23,566 nucleotides of DNA from Bacteroidota bacterium. Lineage in GTDB: Bacteria > Bacteroidota > Ignavibacteria > UBA10030 > UBA8401. The stretch lies in contig JAVBYA010000150.1 in NCBI GenBank assembly GCA_030824295.1, positions 1-23,566 on the forward strand, in the 5' to 3' direction. How positions within the stretch are numbered: position 1 is the first letter of the stretch; every line of letters begins with the position of its first letter. This document shows, one piece after another, positions 7,811 to 14,608 of this stretch. The position numbers were made by a program, and so were the translations under genes. The notes beneath the pieces are model-generated. The model was given only the letters and a program-made list of their open reading frames with translations, was not told the DNA's origin and did no database searches.

Positions 7811-8530
7811 ATGACCGACGAAGAACTCTGGCTGCACACGCTTTGCACAAAGAACAGCATTTCTATAACGGACATTCAGATCGCCCGTCTTTCCGCATTC
7901 AAAACGCAGTTGCTGGATTGGAACAAGAAGATCAACCTGATCTCGCGCAAGAACGAGGAGAACATCTGGAAGGGTCATATCGCTCTGTCGCTTTCCATAC
8001 TCTTTAAGCTGCGGTTCCGTCCCGGCATGCACATTCTGGACCTCGGCACCGGCGGTGGATTCCCCGGCATACCGCTTGCCATTATGCACCCCGACAGCAC
8101 GTTCCTACTGTTGGATTCAACGCAGAAGAAAGTGAATACTGTGAAGAGCATGGCTGATGCGATCGGATTGACGAATGTTTCCACCATATGGGGACGCGCG
8201 GAAGATGTTCAGCGTCAGCCGCAGTATGCCGGAAGATTCGATGCGGTCGTTGCACGTTCTGTGAGCAGTCTCAGCAATCTGCTGGAATGGGGATTACCCT
8301 TTTTGAAAAAAGGGGGAGGAACGAACATCACAAAAGATTTCATTTCCATTTCCGCCCCATCGTTGATTACCTTCAAAGGATCGGAGATCGAACAGGAAGA
8401 AGCAGAGGCACGATCGGCGTTCCCTGCTGTTGCGCTGCAGAATGTCCCTCTCATCTTCCCGGGAAGCGAAGCATTCGACAACCTCGACAAGAAACTGACC
8501 ATTGCCACCATCACCCAACGACAGAGATGA
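7811..8530 (+). CDS. rsmG: 16S rRNA (guanine-527-N7)-methyltransferase RsmG (GidB)
   Basis: 239 residues from the ATG at 7811. An ATG at 7778 is in frame, but it lies inside the mnmG palindrome and overlaps mnmG, so 7811 is preferred. RsmG methylates N7 of G527 in 16S rRNA using S-adenosylmethionine. The SAM-binding motif LDLGTGGGFPG starts at residue 76; FDAVVARSVSSLSNLLEW and ITFKG are family segments. The usual direct run from the Gly-Gly after the FDAVVARS strand to the ALKG-like strand is interrupted here by about 13 extra residues (TNITKDFISISAP), making the protein longer than the usual 210 or so. A small palindrome (8297-8314) is at the junction. The gene overlaps the murQ start by four bases. 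Confidence 0.95.
   Translation: MTDEELWLHTLCTKNSISITDIQIARLSAFKTQLLDWNKKINLISRKNEENIWKGHIALSLSILFKLRFRPGMHILDLGTGGGFPGIPLAIMHPDSTFLLLDSTQKKVNTVKSMADAIGLTNVSTIWGRAEDVQRQPQYAGRFDAVVARSVSSLSNLLEWGLPFLKKGGGTNITKDFISISAPSLITFKGSEIEQEEAEARSAFPAVALQNVPLIFPGSEAFDNLDKKLTIATITQRQR
8297..8314. repeat. Small palindrome inside rsmG
   Basis: CCCTTTTT, a 2-nt centre (GA), then AAAAAGGG form 8-bp perfect arms. The centre TTTTGAAAA is the same as in the mnmG palindrome at 7751-7783. It sits exactly where RsmG gains an atypical stretch of about 13 residues. Confidence 0.6.
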
Positions 8531-9489
8531 CCATGGATACCGCACAATTGTTCCAGCAGCTGCAGAAGCTCTCCACCGAACAGCGTAATCCGCACTCCAT
8601 GGATATCGACGCACGTTCGGTCACGGATATCCTGACCATCATCAACAGCGAAGATAAGAAAGTGGCGCTCGCGGTGGAGACACAGATCCCCTACATCGCG
8701 CAGGCGGTGGAACTGGTGGTGAAGGCATTCCTGAACGGCGGACGGCTTATCTACGTCGGCGCCGGGACGAGCGGACGGGTCGGCGTAGTGGATGCGAGCG
8801 AGTGTCCGCCGACGTACGGCGTACCGTTCGATATGGTGCAGGGAATGATCGCGGGAGGAGAGGGGGCGATGTTCCGCGCAGTGGAAGGAGCAGAGGATAA
8901 ACCGGAGGTCGGAGCTGCGGACATCGACGCGAAGAACGTTGGGCCGAACGATGTTGTGTGCGGCATCGCTGCGAGCATGCGCACGCCGTACGTGATCGGT
9001 GCCGTGCGCCGCGCAAAGGAGCGCGGTGCGCGCACGCTGTATGTGACCACCAATCCGCGCACGAACCTGTCGCTGCCGGAGTACGCGCATCTGGCCGAGG
9101 TGCTGGATGTTGCCGTCTGCGCCGAAGTCGGACCGGAAGTGATCATGGGCTCCACGCGGATGAAGAGCGGCACCGCGCAGAAACTTATATTGAATATGAT
9201 CACCACCACGGCGATGGTGCGTCTGGGAAAAGTGTACGAGAACATGATGATCGATCTGCAGATGACCAACAAGAAACTGGTGGAACGTGCGAAGAAGATC
9301 GTCATGACCATCACCGGTGTGGAGTACGGAACGGCCGAGCGCGCCCTCTTCGACGCGAAGGGTCATGTGAAGACCGCGCTCGTCATGATCAAAGCGAACG
9401 TCGGTTACGACGAGGCGGTGGAACGCCTGCACCGCTCGAGCGGGTTCGTCCGCGCCGCCATCGAAGGGAAGGAATACAGTATCCTCTGA
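8527..9489 (+). CDS. murQ: N-acetylmuramic acid 6-phosphate etherase
   Basis: 320 residues from the ATG at 8527, which overlaps the rsmG stop as ATGA; a second ATG at 8533 is equally possible. MurQ cleaves the D-lactyl ether of MurNAc-6-phosphate to give GlcNAc-6-phosphate and lactate in cytoplasmic peptidoglycan recycling. It is a SIS-domain protein: GGRLIYVGAGTSGR around residue 70-85 binds the sugar phosphate, and DASECPPTYG carries the catalytic acid Glu92 at the expected place; GGEGAMFRAVEGAED supplies the second conserved acid. STRMKSGTAQK is also conserved. Length is close to the family's 300. GC is visibly higher than in rsmG. The last gene of the mnmE-mnmG-rsmG-murQ run, followed by a hairpin and T-run. 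A sugar transporter lies 530 bp downstream on the other strand. Confidence 0.95.
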   Translation: MTMDTAQLFQQLQKLSTEQRNPHSMDIDARSVTDILTIINSEDKKVALAVETQIPYIAQAVELVVKAFLNGGRLIYVGAGTSGRVGVVDASECPPTYGVPFDMVQGMIAGGEGAMFRAVEGAEDKPEVGAADIDAKNVGPNDVVCGIAASMRTPYVIGAVRRAKERGARTLYVTTNPRTNLSLPEYAHLAEVLDVAVCAEVGPEVIMGSTRMKSGTAQKLILNMITTTAMVRLGKVYENMMIDLQMTNKKLVERAKKIVMTITGVEYGTAERALFDAKGHVKTALVMIKANVGYDEAVERLHRSSGFVRAAIEGKEYSIL

Positions 9490-9547
9490 GCGTCATCCTG
9501 TTCCGCCAATACTTTCCCTCTGCAAATCTTACCGCCGCAGCATGTCG

Positions 9548-9582
9548 GATGCATCGACCTCATCGGTCAATGCATCTTTCTT
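9548..9582 (+). terminator. Intrinsic terminator after murQ
   Basis: GATGCAT, then GACC, a TCATC loop, GGTC and ATGCATC: an 11-bp stem with one C/A mismatch, followed directly by TTTCTT. It closes the mnmE to murQ operon and overlaps the -35 of the next promoter. Confidence 0.65.
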
Positions 9583-9611
9583 GACTGCGGCATCCTCTCT
9601 CTTGTATTTTG
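9581..9611 (+). promoter_or_regulatory. Candidate promoter of the SpoVG-like gene
   Basis: TTGACT (9581-9586) and TATTTT (9605-9610) are 18 nt apart, a fair sigma-70 match. Read as a Bacteroidota promoter it is TTG-N21-TATTTTG, one T short of TAnnTTTG. Confidence 0.5.
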
Positions 9612-9661
9612 CCTCCGTCGCGTCACTCACACCACCACTCACCATCATTACAGGAGGCTGT

Positions 9662-9910
9662 ATGAATGTCGTCAACATGAAACAGTTCAACGGATCGAAC
9701 AACCTGAAGGCGTTCTTCGATGTGGAGACGTCCGAAGGGATCACGATCAAAGGATTCAAGATCGCGGACGGGAAGAACGGACTGTTCGTCGCCGCACCGT
9801 CCGACCAGGACAAGAACGACAAGAAGAAGTACTGGGACAAAGTGAAGATGCCGAAGGAACTGAAGGACAATCTCACCAAGATGGCGTTGGACAAGTTCTC
9901 CAATCTCTGA
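9662..9910 (+). CDS. Small SpoVG-like protein
   Basis: 82 residues. The stretch from residue 15 (LKAFFDVETSEGITIKGF) through KIADGKNGLFVAAPS (to residue 47) matches the pattern of SpoVG-family proteins, small nucleic-acid-binding proteins that act as regulators of septation, virulence or sporulation genes in several phyla. Its tail is charged and lysine-rich. The ATG at 9662 is chosen because AGGAGG lies 4 nt upstream, one of the clearest ribosome binding sites in the window; the frame stays open to 9542, but that would cross the terminator and promoter. It has its own promoter and terminator, so is monocistronic. The family call rests on this short motif; DNA or RNA binding is known for the family, not shown here. 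I assign no gene symbol. Confidence 0.75.
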   Translation: MNVVNMKQFNGSNNLKAFFDVETSEGITIKGFKIADGKNGLFVAAPSDQDKNDKKKYWDKVKMPKELKDNLTKMALDKFSNL

Positions 9911-9961
9911 TCCGCTCCACACACTGCTCCACCGCTCTACCGTACCACCGCTGCACTCCTA

Positions 9962-10001
9962 AACAACGAAGCCCATGGATCGCTCCATGGGCTTTGTTGT
10001 T
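9962..10001. terminator. Bidirectional terminator between convergent genes
   Basis: AACAACGAAGCCCATGGA and TCCATGGGCTTTGTTGTT form an 18-bp stem with one G-T wobble and a TCGC loop. T-rich sequence follows on both strands, so it can serve the SpoVG-like gene (plus) and the sugar transporter (minus). Confidence 0.85.
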
Positions 10002-10019
10002 CTACGGAAATTCTCCCGC

Positions 10020-11435
10020 TCAATGTGCTGCAGCGGCGGGTGTCTCGTAATCGATCCCCTGCGCCTTCAGGACCGACCGCGCTTTCACCGCGAAGAAGGC
10101 AAGATAGCCGAAGAGGAAGATCGTCACGATATAGGAGAGATGGATGTTGTTCAGCACATCGCTCAGCCATCCCTGGAACGGCGGGATGAGTGCGCCGCCG
10201 AGGATCATCATGATGAGGAACGTGGAACCCTGGCTGGTGTATTTTCCCAGACCGGCAACGGAGAGGGAGAAGATGCAGGGCCACATCACGGAACAGAAGA
10301 GACCGCCGCTGACGAACGCGAAGATCGCCACGGTGCCGGTGGTGAGCATTCCGACCGTCATTGCCGCCATGCCGAGCAGGGAGAAGACGAGCAGGGTCTT
10401 CGCGGGCTTCTCTTGTCCGATGAAGAATCCGGCGATCTGCACCGCAATGACGAATCCGTACACATACAGGTCGCTCACATCCGTTCCGCCGAGCGCGTTG
10501 GCGCCCAGGATCACTCCGAACGCGATGTACGGCACCACAACGGTGAGGATGTTCTTCCACAGTTTGGAGAGATTGAACACGGTGATGGCGCCGGTCCAGC
10601 GGCCGATCATCAGGCTTCCCCAGAAGAGGGAGATGAAGTGCGAGATCTGCGATTCATCATAACCGCCGAACTCGGGGAGTTTCAGCAGCGCCCCAAGATT
10701 ACTTTGGATGGTCACTTCCACGCCGACGTAAACGAAGATGGCTGCCATGCCGTACACAAGCTGGGGATACTTCAATGCGCCCGGTCCCGCTTCGATATGC
10801 TCATCCTGAGTGATCTTGGGCAGGTTGGAGAAGATGAAGAAGATACCGACGCCGATGAAGAGGGCCGCCAGCATCATATACATCTGATTCACCGAGGAGA
10901 TCTCAACGGACGCATTGGCGGCAAGTCCGCCGAAAAGGAAATAGCTGACAATGAGCGGTCCGATGGTCGTACCGAATGAATTGATACCGCCCGCCAGATT
11001 CAGCCGGTGAGCACCGGTCTTCGGGTCCCCCAGCGCGATGGCGAAGGGCTGCGCGCAGGTCTGCTGCAGCGAGAAGCCGATGGCGATTAAAAAGAGCGCG
11101 CCGAGAATGAGCCAGTAATTGCCGATGTTGACGGCACCGATCATAGCGATGGCACCGGCGGCGGAAACAAAGAGACCGTAGGCGATCCCCAGTTTATAAC
11201 CGATCTTGTTCAGGAAATCGACCTTCATCAGCCGCTCGATAAGATAGAGAGCAAGGGAGCCGACGAAATATGCCAGATAGAAGGCAAGGTCGATCAATTG
11301 TGACTGGAATTGGGTGAGGCTGAAGTGTTCCTTGCAGAACGGGATGAAGACACCGTTCGATGCAGCCAGGAACCCCCAGAAGAAGAAGACCGTGATAAGG
11401 GTCCCGAACTGAGATCTGGTGGAGGATGTGCTCAT
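10020..11435 (-). CDS. MFS sugar transporter, FucP/GluP/NagP type
   Basis: 471 residues with about twelve hydrophobic membrane segments. Family features of the fucose/glucose/GlcNAc permease branch are FFFWGFLAASNGVFIPF in helix 1, LNLAGGINSFGTTIGPLI in the middle, and a long C-terminal half with GGLFCSVMWPCIFSLSVAGLG. These carriers are sugar:proton symporters of the inner membrane. The start is the ATG at 11435; the frame stays open for 27 more codons, but those residues (Asn-, His- and Ser-rich) do not look like the family. The substrate cannot be read from sequence. The convergent murQ, 530 bp away, makes an amino sugar such as GlcNAc or MurNAc a reasonable guess. Upstream, an imperfect AT-rich palindrome may be an operator. 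Confidence 0.88.
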   Translation of the reverse strand: MSTSSTRSQFGTLITVFFFWGFLAASNGVFIPFCKEHFSLTQFQSQLIDLAFYLAYFVGSLALYLIERLMKVDFLNKIGYKLGIAYGLFVSAAGAIAMIGAVNIGNYWLILGALFLIAIGFSLQQTCAQPFAIALGDPKTGAHRLNLAGGINSFGTTIGPLIVSYFLFGGLAANASVEISSVNQMYMMLAALFIGVGIFFIFSNLPKITQDEHIEAGPGALKYPQLVYGMAAIFVYVGVEVTIQSNLGALLKLPEFGGYDESQISHFISLFWGSLMIGRWTGAITVFNLSKLWKNILTVVVPYIAFGVILGANALGGTDVSDLYVYGFVIAVQIAGFFIGQEKPAKTLLVFSLLGMAAMTVGMLTTGTVAIFAFVSGGLFCSVMWPCIFSLSVAGLGKYTSQGSTFLIMMILGGALIPPFQGWLSDVLNNIHLSYIVTIFLFGYLAFFAVKARSVLKAQGIDYETPAAAAH

Positions 11436-11494
11436 AATAGTACGGAAAGATGAGGAGTGTGAGTGAAATAGGGGATAATTGTTGGCTAGAGTAC

Positions 11495-11527
11495 TATAAT
11501 AATGGAAAGAATTCAACTACTATTATA
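11495..11527. promoter_or_regulatory. Imperfect AT-rich palindrome between divergent genes
   Basis: TATAATA (11495-11501) and TATTATA (11521-11527) are arranged symmetrically around GAATTC (11509-11514). It lies between the start of the sugar transporter (minus) and the uppP promoter (plus), where an operator would be expected. Related ATAATAGTAC also occurs at the transporter start (11434-11443). Function is inferred only from position and symmetry. Confidence 0.3.
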
Positions 11528-11541
11528 CTGCTGCCGCTCCG

Positions 11542-11572
11542 TTTGAACGGGAGGAATAATTTTGTACCTTTG
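11542..11572 (+). promoter_or_regulatory. Bacteroidota-type promoter of uppP-dedA
   Basis: TTTG (11542-11545), 19 nt, then TACCTTTG (11565-11572): an exact match to the TTTG-N19-21-TAnnTTTG consensus. The start point should fall near 11577-11580. It is the clearest phylum indicator in the window. Confidence 0.85.
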
Positions 11573-11580
11573 TCCGTCAT

Positions 11581-11606
11581 AGAGGAGTCCAATACTCCTC
11601 TTTTTT
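11581..11606 (+). terminator. Terminator-like hairpin at the 5' end of the uppP transcript
   Basis: AGAGGAGT, a CCAAT loop, ACTCCTCT, then five further T: an 8-bp perfect stem with a T-run, the form of an intrinsic terminator. It begins only about 9 nt after the -7 element and 53 nt before the uppP ATG. No plus-strand gene lies between it and the promoter, so it would act on the uppP transcript itself, or as a 5' stabilising hairpin, or on read-through from upstream. Confidence 0.75.
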
Positions 11607-11633
11607 ATTGTCTTACTGTTCTTCCTGCACTCT

Positions 11634-12485
11634 ATGGATATCATTCAGGCGGTCGTTCTCGGCATCATTCAGGGATTGACGGAGTTCCTCCCGATCAGCA
11701 GCACAGGACATCTCCGCATCGTTCCGGCACTGCTGGGCTGGGGTGATCCCGGGGCCGCATTCACCGCCGTCATCCAGTTCGGCACTCTGGTGGCCGTACT
11801 GTTCTATTTCCGTACGGATATCATCACCATTACCTCTGCGGTGCTGCGGGGTATCGCAATGAAAAACCTCTTCCACAACCGCGATGCGAAGCTGGGGTGG
11901 ATGATCGCCGGCGGTACGGTGCCGATCGTTTTCTTCGGACTGCTGCTGAAATCGCACATTGAAACCACGTTCCGCTCGCTGTATGTGATCGGCGTTTCGC
12001 TCATCCTGCTGGCGTTGGTGCTGATGGCGGCGGAATGGTACACCAAACGGCGCGCCGCACGCGGGGAACGGCTGGTGACACTGGAGGAACTCTCCTGGAA
12101 GGAAGTGATGACGGTCGGATTCTGGCAGTGCATCGCACTCATCCCGGGCTCATCCCGCTCCGGAACCACCATCACCGGCGGATTGTTCGCAGGAATGGAT
12201 AGGGCAACCGCGGCGCGATTCTCGTTCTTGCTGTCGCTCCCGTCGGTGCTGGCGGCCGGCGTGCTGGAGCTGGTGAAGGAACGTGAACTGCTCCTTTCAT
12301 CCGATATCGGCATCGTGAATCTGCTGACAGCGACGGTCGTGTCCGGAGTGGTGGGATATGCCTCCATCGCATTCCTGCTCAATTATCTCAAGAAACATAC
12401 GACGTATCTTTTCATCATCTACCGCATCGCGGCCGGAACAGCGCTGCTGCTGGCGCTGAATGCCGGACTTCTTCCGCATCTATAA
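11634..12485 (+). CDS. uppP: Undecaprenyl-diphosphatase (bacitracin resistance family)
   Basis: 283 residues, all-helical inner-membrane enzyme of the BacA/UppP family. It removes one phosphate from undecaprenyl diphosphate, regenerating the C55-P lipid carrier for peptidoglycan and O-antigen synthesis. The two catalytic signatures are present: GIIQGLTEFLPISSTGHL at residues 10-27, and PGSSRSGTTITGG in the second half. Length fits the family. No Shine-Dalgarno is seen before the ATG at 11634, common in this phylum. It is transcribed from the promoter at 11542-11572 through a terminator-like hairpin. The dedA gene follows after 27 nt, and members of that family are implicated in flipping the product of this enzyme. 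Confidence 0.97.
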   Translation: MDIIQAVVLGIIQGLTEFLPISSTGHLRIVPALLGWGDPGAAFTAVIQFGTLVAVLFYFRTDIITITSAVLRGIAMKNLFHNRDAKLGWMIAGGTVPIVFFGLLLKSHIETTFRSLYVIGVSLILLALVLMAAEWYTKRRAARGERLVTLEELSWKEVMTVGFWQCIALIPGSSRSGTTITGGLFAGMDRATAARFSFLLSLPSVLAAGVLELVKERELLLSSDIGIVNLLTATVVSGVVGYASIAFLLNYLKKHTTYLFIIYRIAAGTALLLALNAGLLPHL

Positions 12486-12512
12486 TAGGACCAGATAAAG
12501 GACCTTCGCTTC

Positions 12513-13139
12513 ATGGACTTCATCAGAGACTTCTTCGAAAAACTCACGGACATCCAGGCGCTCGTTGCGTGGGCCGGATATGTCGGGTTGTTCATTATCG
12601 TCTTCGCCGAGACCGGACTGCTCATCGGATTCTTCCTGCCGGGCGATTCGCTGCTCTTCACCGCCGGACTCTTCGCTGCGAAAGGATTGTTCAACATCTA
12701 TGAACTGAACCTGCTGCTGGTGATCGCCGCGGTCACCGGCGATGCGGTCGGGTATTACATCGGAAAACGCTCCGGCCATGCGCTCTATGCGCGCGAGGAT
12801 TCCCGCCTGTTCAAGAAGAAGCACCTGATCGCAACAAAAGAGTTCTACGAGAAGTACGGTCCGTTCACCATCGTCGCCGCACGCTGGATGCCGTTCGCGA
12901 GGACCTTCGCACCTGTCGTTGCCGGCATCGCCGAGATGTCCTACACGAAATTCCTCACCTACAACATCGTCGGCGGTGTCTCCTGGGTGCTGAGCATGAC
13001 GCTGGCGGGGTACTTCCTCGGCACGGCGTTCCCGGCCATAGTGAACCATCTGGAACTCGTTATCATCGGCATCATCTTCCTCTCCATCCTGCCCGGCATC
13101 ATCAAGTTCGTGCAGGTGAAGTACGGCAAGAAACACTGA
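12513..13139 (+). CDS. DedA family membrane protein, probable C55-P flippase
   Basis: 208 residues, the normal DedA length, with about five hydrophobic segments. Family motifs are FAETGLLIGFFLPGDSLLF near residues 30-50, GDAVGYYIGKRSG, and the re-entrant loop segment WMPFARTFAPVVAGIAEM with its conserved arginines. Some DedA proteins (UptA in Bacillus) have been shown to return undecaprenyl phosphate across the membrane; others act on other lipids or in membrane homeostasis. Co-transcription with uppP, 27 nt upstream, favours the undecaprenyl role here, but that is inference. A strong hairpin (13154-13179) follows the stop. Confidence 0.93.
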   Translation: MDFIRDFFEKLTDIQALVAWAGYVGLFIIVFAETGLLIGFFLPGDSLLFTAGLFAAKGLFNIYELNLLLVIAAVTGDAVGYYIGKRSGHALYAREDSRLFKKKHLIATKEFYEKYGPFTIVAARWMPFARTFAPVVAGIAEMSYTKFLTYNIVGGVSWVLSMTLAGYFLGTAFPAIVNHLELVIIGIIFLSILPGIIKFVQVKYGKKH

Positions 13140-13153
13140 TCGCTCCATCTAAC

Positions 13154-13179
13154 GCACCGCTGCATCCCGGCAGCGGTGC
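13154..13179 (+). terminator. Hairpin after the uppP-dedA operon
   Basis: GCACCGCTGC and GCAGCGGTGC form a 10-bp perfect stem with a six-base loop (ATCCCG), 15 nt after the dedA stop. There is no good T-run behind it, so it may terminate weakly or only protect the 3' end. Confidence 0.6.
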
Positions 13180-13251
13180 TGCTGTCCGTCCGATCCCTCT
13201 GCTGTTACGGTCCCTTCCTGCACTCCGGATATTTTGCTATCTTACAGCACT

Positions 13252-14475
13252 ATGCCGCACGAACCTGTCATTCGATTCCATGTGGACCCGATCTTTCAGC
13301 GCGAGCTGAGCGTGCTGCCGTGGCATCTCCCCATTGCAGAGTGGGGCGGACACGGCGTGCATCTGCTGAACATCAAGCGGGGCATCTCGCGCCATGTGGT
13401 GATCTTCGTGCGGGCGGGACGGTTCTCGTTCGGCATCAAAGAGATCAGTGAGAGCATCTCGCGGAAGGAGATCGACCACTACGAGCAGCTGCTGCTCCGC
13501 GGCATCCACACGCTGGTGCCGGCGGGGTTCATCGTGCGGGAAGAGGAACCGATCCCGGTGCAGACGCCGATCGGCGTGCAGTACGAGCGGAACGATATCG
13601 CACACACCGTCACCGTCCTGGTGGACAAGGTGCTTCCCGACTCGTTCCTCTATTCGAGGAACTTCCGTCCGGAGAACCGCCGCAAGATCTGGGATGCCAT
13701 CGTCCGCCTGTTCGTGCAGCTGCATTCCAACGGCATCTACTGGGGCGATGCGTCGCTCGCCAACACGCTCATCAAATTCGAGAAGCGCGTGGTGCCGTTC
13801 GTGGGACTGCAGACGGTGCTCATCGCGTACCTCTCCGATGCCGAGACGCTGGAGATCCATCCGCAGCTGTCGGACAGTATGCGCGAAGCGGATGTGAACT
13901 TCTTCTTCGAGTCGATGGAGTGGATCAACGAGGACCTGCGCACGAGCGGCGTGATGCGGCAGGAGGTGAACGCAGAGGAGGACAAGGCGTACATCCGTGA
14001 ACGCTATGCATTGCTGTACGATGTGGAACGGAAGAAGATGTCGTTCGAGCGGCAGACCGCGTTCAGCATCGACAAGTTCCTCGGGAGCATCTCCAATCCA
14101 TCGTACGTGGACCTGTTCCTGAAGCACATCGAGGAGCACAAATGGTACATCAGTGAACGGGCGGAACGCGAATTCACGCTGGCCGATGCCACGAAGGATT
14201 GGTATGAGACGGTCTTCGTTCCCATCTGCACACTGTTCCGGACCGAACATATCCTGGAATTCTTCACCGGGAAGACCGCAGCGGAACTGTACATCGAGAT
14301 CATGAACAACAAATACTATCTGAGCGAACAGGCGGGACGGGATGTCGGGATGGTGACGGCGATGCGTGATTATGCGGAACGGTACGGCGCAGCGGAACAG
14401 CATGAACCGCTATTGAAGATATTAACGGACAAGATGCTCAGGATTCTGGGGTTGAAGGAACCGTACCATTCGTAA
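13252..14475 (+). CDS. DUF4032 domain protein, kinase-like fold
   Basis: 407 residues. It matches the pattern of DUF4032, a family of uncharacterised proteins related in shape to lipopolysaccharide/aminoglycoside kinases: GISRHVVIFV near residue 42, YWGDASLANTL with W164-D166 as the likely catalytic-loop equivalent, and DAETLEIHPQLSD from D196 as the likely metal-binding DxE. The C-terminal half is helical, acidic and ends without a known domain. The ATG at 13252 is preferred over a TTG at 13234, because the TTG lies inside a promoter-like stretch (TATTTTG 13230-13236, TATCTTAC 13238-13245), which would make the mRNA nearly leaderless. It stands alone between uppP-dedA and marR. Kinase activity and substrate are unknown; the family match is from conserved motifs remembered, not searched. 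Confidence 0.75.
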   Translation: MPHEPVIRFHVDPIFQRELSVLPWHLPIAEWGGHGVHLLNIKRGISRHVVIFVRAGRFSFGIKEISESISRKEIDHYEQLLLRGIHTLVPAGFIVREEEPIPVQTPIGVQYERNDIAHTVTVLVDKVLPDSFLYSRNFRPENRRKIWDAIVRLFVQLHSNGIYWGDASLANTLIKFEKRVVPFVGLQTVLIAYLSDAETLEIHPQLSDSMREADVNFFFESMEWINEDLRTSGVMRQEVNAEEDKAYIRERYALLYDVERKKMSFERQTAFSIDKFLGSISNPSYVDLFLKHIEEHKWYISERAEREFTLADATKDWYETVFVPICTLFRTEHILEFFTGKTAAELYIEIMNNKYYLSEQAGRDVGMVTAMRDYAERYGAAEQHEPLLKILTDKMLRILGLKEPYHS

Positions 14476-14608
14476 CTCTGAGAAACCCACGGTGTTCTGT
14501 ACCGCAAAATTGATAAATGCTGCACCACGGCGCCCCGGGAACCGCTGTAATCCAGCATTACCGAACGGGCACAATACTTGCTACTAACAATAATTAACAG
14601 GAACAACC

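Noticed and set aside
8297..8316. Frameshift in rsmG at the A/G homopolymer
   Set aside because: The frame continues to a family-like C terminus (ITFKG and beyond) and other frames close quickly, so an in-frame insertion fits better.
8188..8526. Upstream extension of the murQ frame
   Set aside because: It overlaps rsmG in another frame and the translation is unlike any SIS-domain protein; the ATGA overlap start fits the family length.
8215..9432. Minus-strand frame of 405 codons opposite rsmG and murQ
   Set aside because: No recognisable motif; the plus strand encodes murQ with its catalytic motifs.
7811..9489. parA/parB following rsmG
   Set aside because: The common near-origin order would place parAB here, but the gene after rsmG is murQ, and no ParA Walker motif or ParB domain was seen in the window.
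13237..14403. Minus-strand frame of 388 codons
   Set aside because: Opposite the DUF4032 gene, which has family motifs; the antisense protein is His/Arg-rich.
14516..14559. AATGCTG/CAGCATT inverted repeat upstream of marR as an operator
   Set aside because: Arms are only 7 bp with 30 nt between them; too weak to call without a conserved copy.
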